From an uncultured Bacteroidota bacterium (GTDB lineage Bacteria > Bacteroidota > Bacteroidia > Chitinophagales > Saprospiraceae), in assembly GCA_902609095.1 (NCBI GenBank), contig CACLQQ010000011.1:1-47480 (forward strand): 47,480 nt of DNA. Reading direction: 5' to 3'. The position numbers and the translations under genes are program-made. Below the pieces are notes generated by a model, which had not been told where the DNA came from, ran no database searches, and saw only the letters and a program-made list of their open reading frames with translations. This document shows, piece by piece, positions 45,964 to 47,480 of this stretch. Within the stretch, counting starts at the first letter, position 1. Each line of letters opens with the position of its first letter.

Positions 45964-46942
45964 TTGACTTTATTTTTTTGAAAGCATTTTCAAACACAGC
46001 TTCAATCCTTCTCAGTCTATTCTCCAACTCTTGATTTTTCTTCTTAAGCGCTTCAATCTCAGTCGATTGATTTTCTATAATCTCTTGATGCTCCTTAATA
46101 GCTCTAATGGCCACAATACTGAATCCCGCGTAATTGATTCCATTTACCTGACCTAACCTATCAATACTTACTAATTAAGGGAATAACTTGTAAGCGATGT
46201 TGGCATTGAATGAAATTTCGCCAAGAGCATTATTTGCTATTGACTTGCTTATATATTCATCTATTACTAAGCTTTTAAGCTTGGAAAGGTATTTCAATGA
46301 AGCTTTGGGATTCTTTATAGACGCTTGATCTATTTGTCTAAAGAACCCTCCTGTATTCCAATCGATAAATGATTTAGGCGTATACGTATTTCCATCATCG
46401 TTACTATAGTTAAATCATAGAAGTCCTTTCTCAGAGGCACTACTGTAAATTCTCCATCTTGTACTATCATTTTGAAGATTTAATCCGCCGGTCTGTTCGT
46501 TCTGACCATCACCCCCAGATTGATTGATATGAAGATTTGACTCTGCCTGTCGACTTTCATTAATCATTATACTACCTAAGGAATCATAACTTAGCACCAC
46601 ACCAAAGTCATTTTGAAGTTCAAAGGTCTTTTCAGCTTCAATGCCCACGTTAGCCGTTTCTATATCAAAATCAAAATCTTCGTTAAAGAAGTTTATATCA
46701 TTTTCAGCCTGAAATTTTTTACCCCTGACAGACTCTACTTCAATGTCTCGGTTAAGAGATTGAATAATAAAATCGCCTTGTTTAGAATCAAGGATCCAAG
46801 TTACCGTAGGGTTTTCTAATCATTCCATAAAAATAATTTTAGAAGATTCTGATGTTATTGAAAGATCTCCTTCGATTTCGGCTATTTGTGCTCGAACTCC
46901 AATACTTAATAAGATAAGTAGGGTTGATATGAGAAGTTTCAT
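45929..46942 (-). pseudogene. Secreted S74-like protein with three in-frame stops
   Basis: The 338-codon frame is continuous from a signal peptide, MKLLISTLLILLSIGVRA, to a coiled-coil end, AIKEHQEIIENQSTEIEALK ... RLRRIEAVFENAFKKI. Stops lie at 46820-46822 (TGA, after SKIIFME), 46415-46417 (TGA, after SEKGLL, before FNYSNDDG) and 46175-46177 (TAA, after YKLFP, before LVSIDRLGQVNGINYAG). No indel is needed anywhere. The NGINYAGFSIVAIRAIKEHQ segment and coiled coil are those of phage-tail/S74-type bacteroidetal surface proteins, as in the intact gene at 3289. It overlaps the MFS pseudogene 3' end by 35 bp in convergent orientation. Confidence 0.8.
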
Positions 46943-46995
46943 CTTATAAAAATGGCAAAAAACTCAAATCATAAAAACACATAGGGACATTCTTT

Positions 46996-47480
46996 CTACA
47001 CCAAGAGCTCATTTAACATACCAGCCAATCTTACTCCGGCTCTCAGCAATGGATCCTTCAACTGTGGAATGTAATCATGCTGATACTGCCAGCTGAAAGA
47101 TGGTAAGCCTGTCTCCCGGTCTGTATAGTTATAAATGTTGTTGTAAATATCTTCTCTCAAAGCTATAGACTCATACGCCCAGTTATCTACACTATTACTC
47201 TGCCATTCTAATACTTGCTGAGATATAGTCTTATTAATGAATCTGGCAAACTCAGTATAACTCAATTACTCATACTCAATCATTTTGGTATCCCAAACAG
47301 CATGAATATTTGAACGTTGATCAAAATAGAACAAAGTAATATTATTCCACCTCTATCGCTGTTCTTACCGACATGTAAAGGCATATGTATATCACCTACT
47401 AAGTGAGTTAAAAAAGCTAAGGCCGTAGCTCGTGTTGATCCACGTAAAGGCTGGGCACCAGATTTGTCCATTTTATTCTC
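46996..47480 (-). pseudogene. S1/P1 nuclease, partial and broken (window edge)
   Basis: The 3' two-thirds of a zinc-dependent S1/P1 nuclease is present; the 5' end lies outside the window. THLVGDIHMPLHVGKNSDRG carries three zinc-binding residues (His, Asp, His). A one-base deletion after DRGG shifts the frame. Repaired, it reads NNITLFYFDQRSNIHAVWDT, KMIEYE, then a TAA (Gln expected) and LSYTEFARFINKTISQQVLE, NWAYESIALREDIYN, and ends RAGVRLAGMLNELLV at 46996. These are extracellular nucleases that digest single-stranded nucleic acids. The frameshift and the nonsense codon make the gene non-functional. Confidence 0.85.

Noticed and set aside
7599-46942. Alternative genetic code (TGA as Trp, or TAG/TAA as Gln)
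   Set aside because: Several stops do fall at Trp or Gln positions, but others fall at Glu, Tyr, Arg, Leu, Lys and Cys positions. Intact genes use TAA and TAG, and wbpD uses TGA, as terminators at natural ends, while TGG and CAA/CAG are used normally.
148-47480. Pure sequencing error as the cause of all lesions
   Set aside because: Errors would hit all genes alike, but 11-22 kb and 22.5-26.5 kb are clean. Many lesions are substitutions at sensible sites rather than homopolymer indels. Read-level data would still be needed to exclude error for single frameshifts such as those in the MFS gene.

Overview
The window reads as AT-rich chromosomal DNA from a Bacteroidota bacterium, plausibly a marine or saprospira-like lineage. 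The evidence is two proteins with type IX secretion C-termini (a type-A sorting tail at 3289-4323 and a gliding-motility-associated type-B tail at 18228-20072), Fibrobacter-type paralogous (FISUMP/DUF1566) surface proteins, menaquinone synthesis by MenA, a HupE/UreJ plus DUF6702 neighbourhood, and a Bacteroidota-type mobile island. Stop codons of intact genes are nearly all TAA or TAG and the standard code fits. I see no tRNA, rRNA or CRISPR array that I can defend.

Layout. 0.1-2.7 kb: two intact sulfotransferases preceded by a decayed methyltransferase. 3.2-4.3 kb: a secreted S74 (intramolecular chaperone) protein. 4.3-7.6 kb: a gene desert with degenerate repeats. 7.6-10.8 kb: remains of a HEPN/MNT toxin-antitoxin pair, an AbiE-type pair and a Uma2 nuclease. 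10.9-17.1 kb: an intact six-gene operon gmd-fcl-wbpA-wbpE-wbpD-wbpB on the minus strand, for GDP-L-fucose and a UDP-diacetamido-uronic acid. 17.2-26.5 kb: intact menA, a T9SS type-B protein, HupE/UreJ-like protein, LVIVD lipoprotein, DUF6702, DUF2207, moaE, moaD and moaA, with one dead secreted-protein gene among them. 26.7-29.7 kb: a dead histidine kinase, an intact lipoprotein and a dead fructose-1,6-bisphosphatase. 29.8-31.2 kb: intact mnmE. 31.4-38.3 kb: a heavily decayed mobile island that begins directly after the mnmE 3' end. 38.3-43.5 kb: three broken FISUMP paralogues, two of which share a long upstream repeat, with an IS1595 transposase relic and an intact esterase-like lipoprotein between them. 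43.8-47.5 kb: a small secreted cysteine-rich protein interrupted by a stop, a frameshifted MFS transporter, a second S74 protein with three in-frame stops, and a broken S1/P1 nuclease that runs off the window.

The main message is a split between the two kinds of gene. About twenty loci keep clearly recognisable protein sequence but carry nonsense codons and/or frameshifts, while the biosynthetic block at 11-26.5 kb is almost untouched. Where the ancestral residue can be guessed, the nonsense codons fall mostly at Trp, Gln, Arg and Cys codons. In both toxin-antitoxin pairs the antitoxin-side reading frame is open and the toxin-side frame is broken. This looks like relaxed selection (host association, a small population, or a recent change of lifestyle) acting on accessory genes and at least one central-metabolism gene. 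Raw-read error is the alternative that must be excluded.
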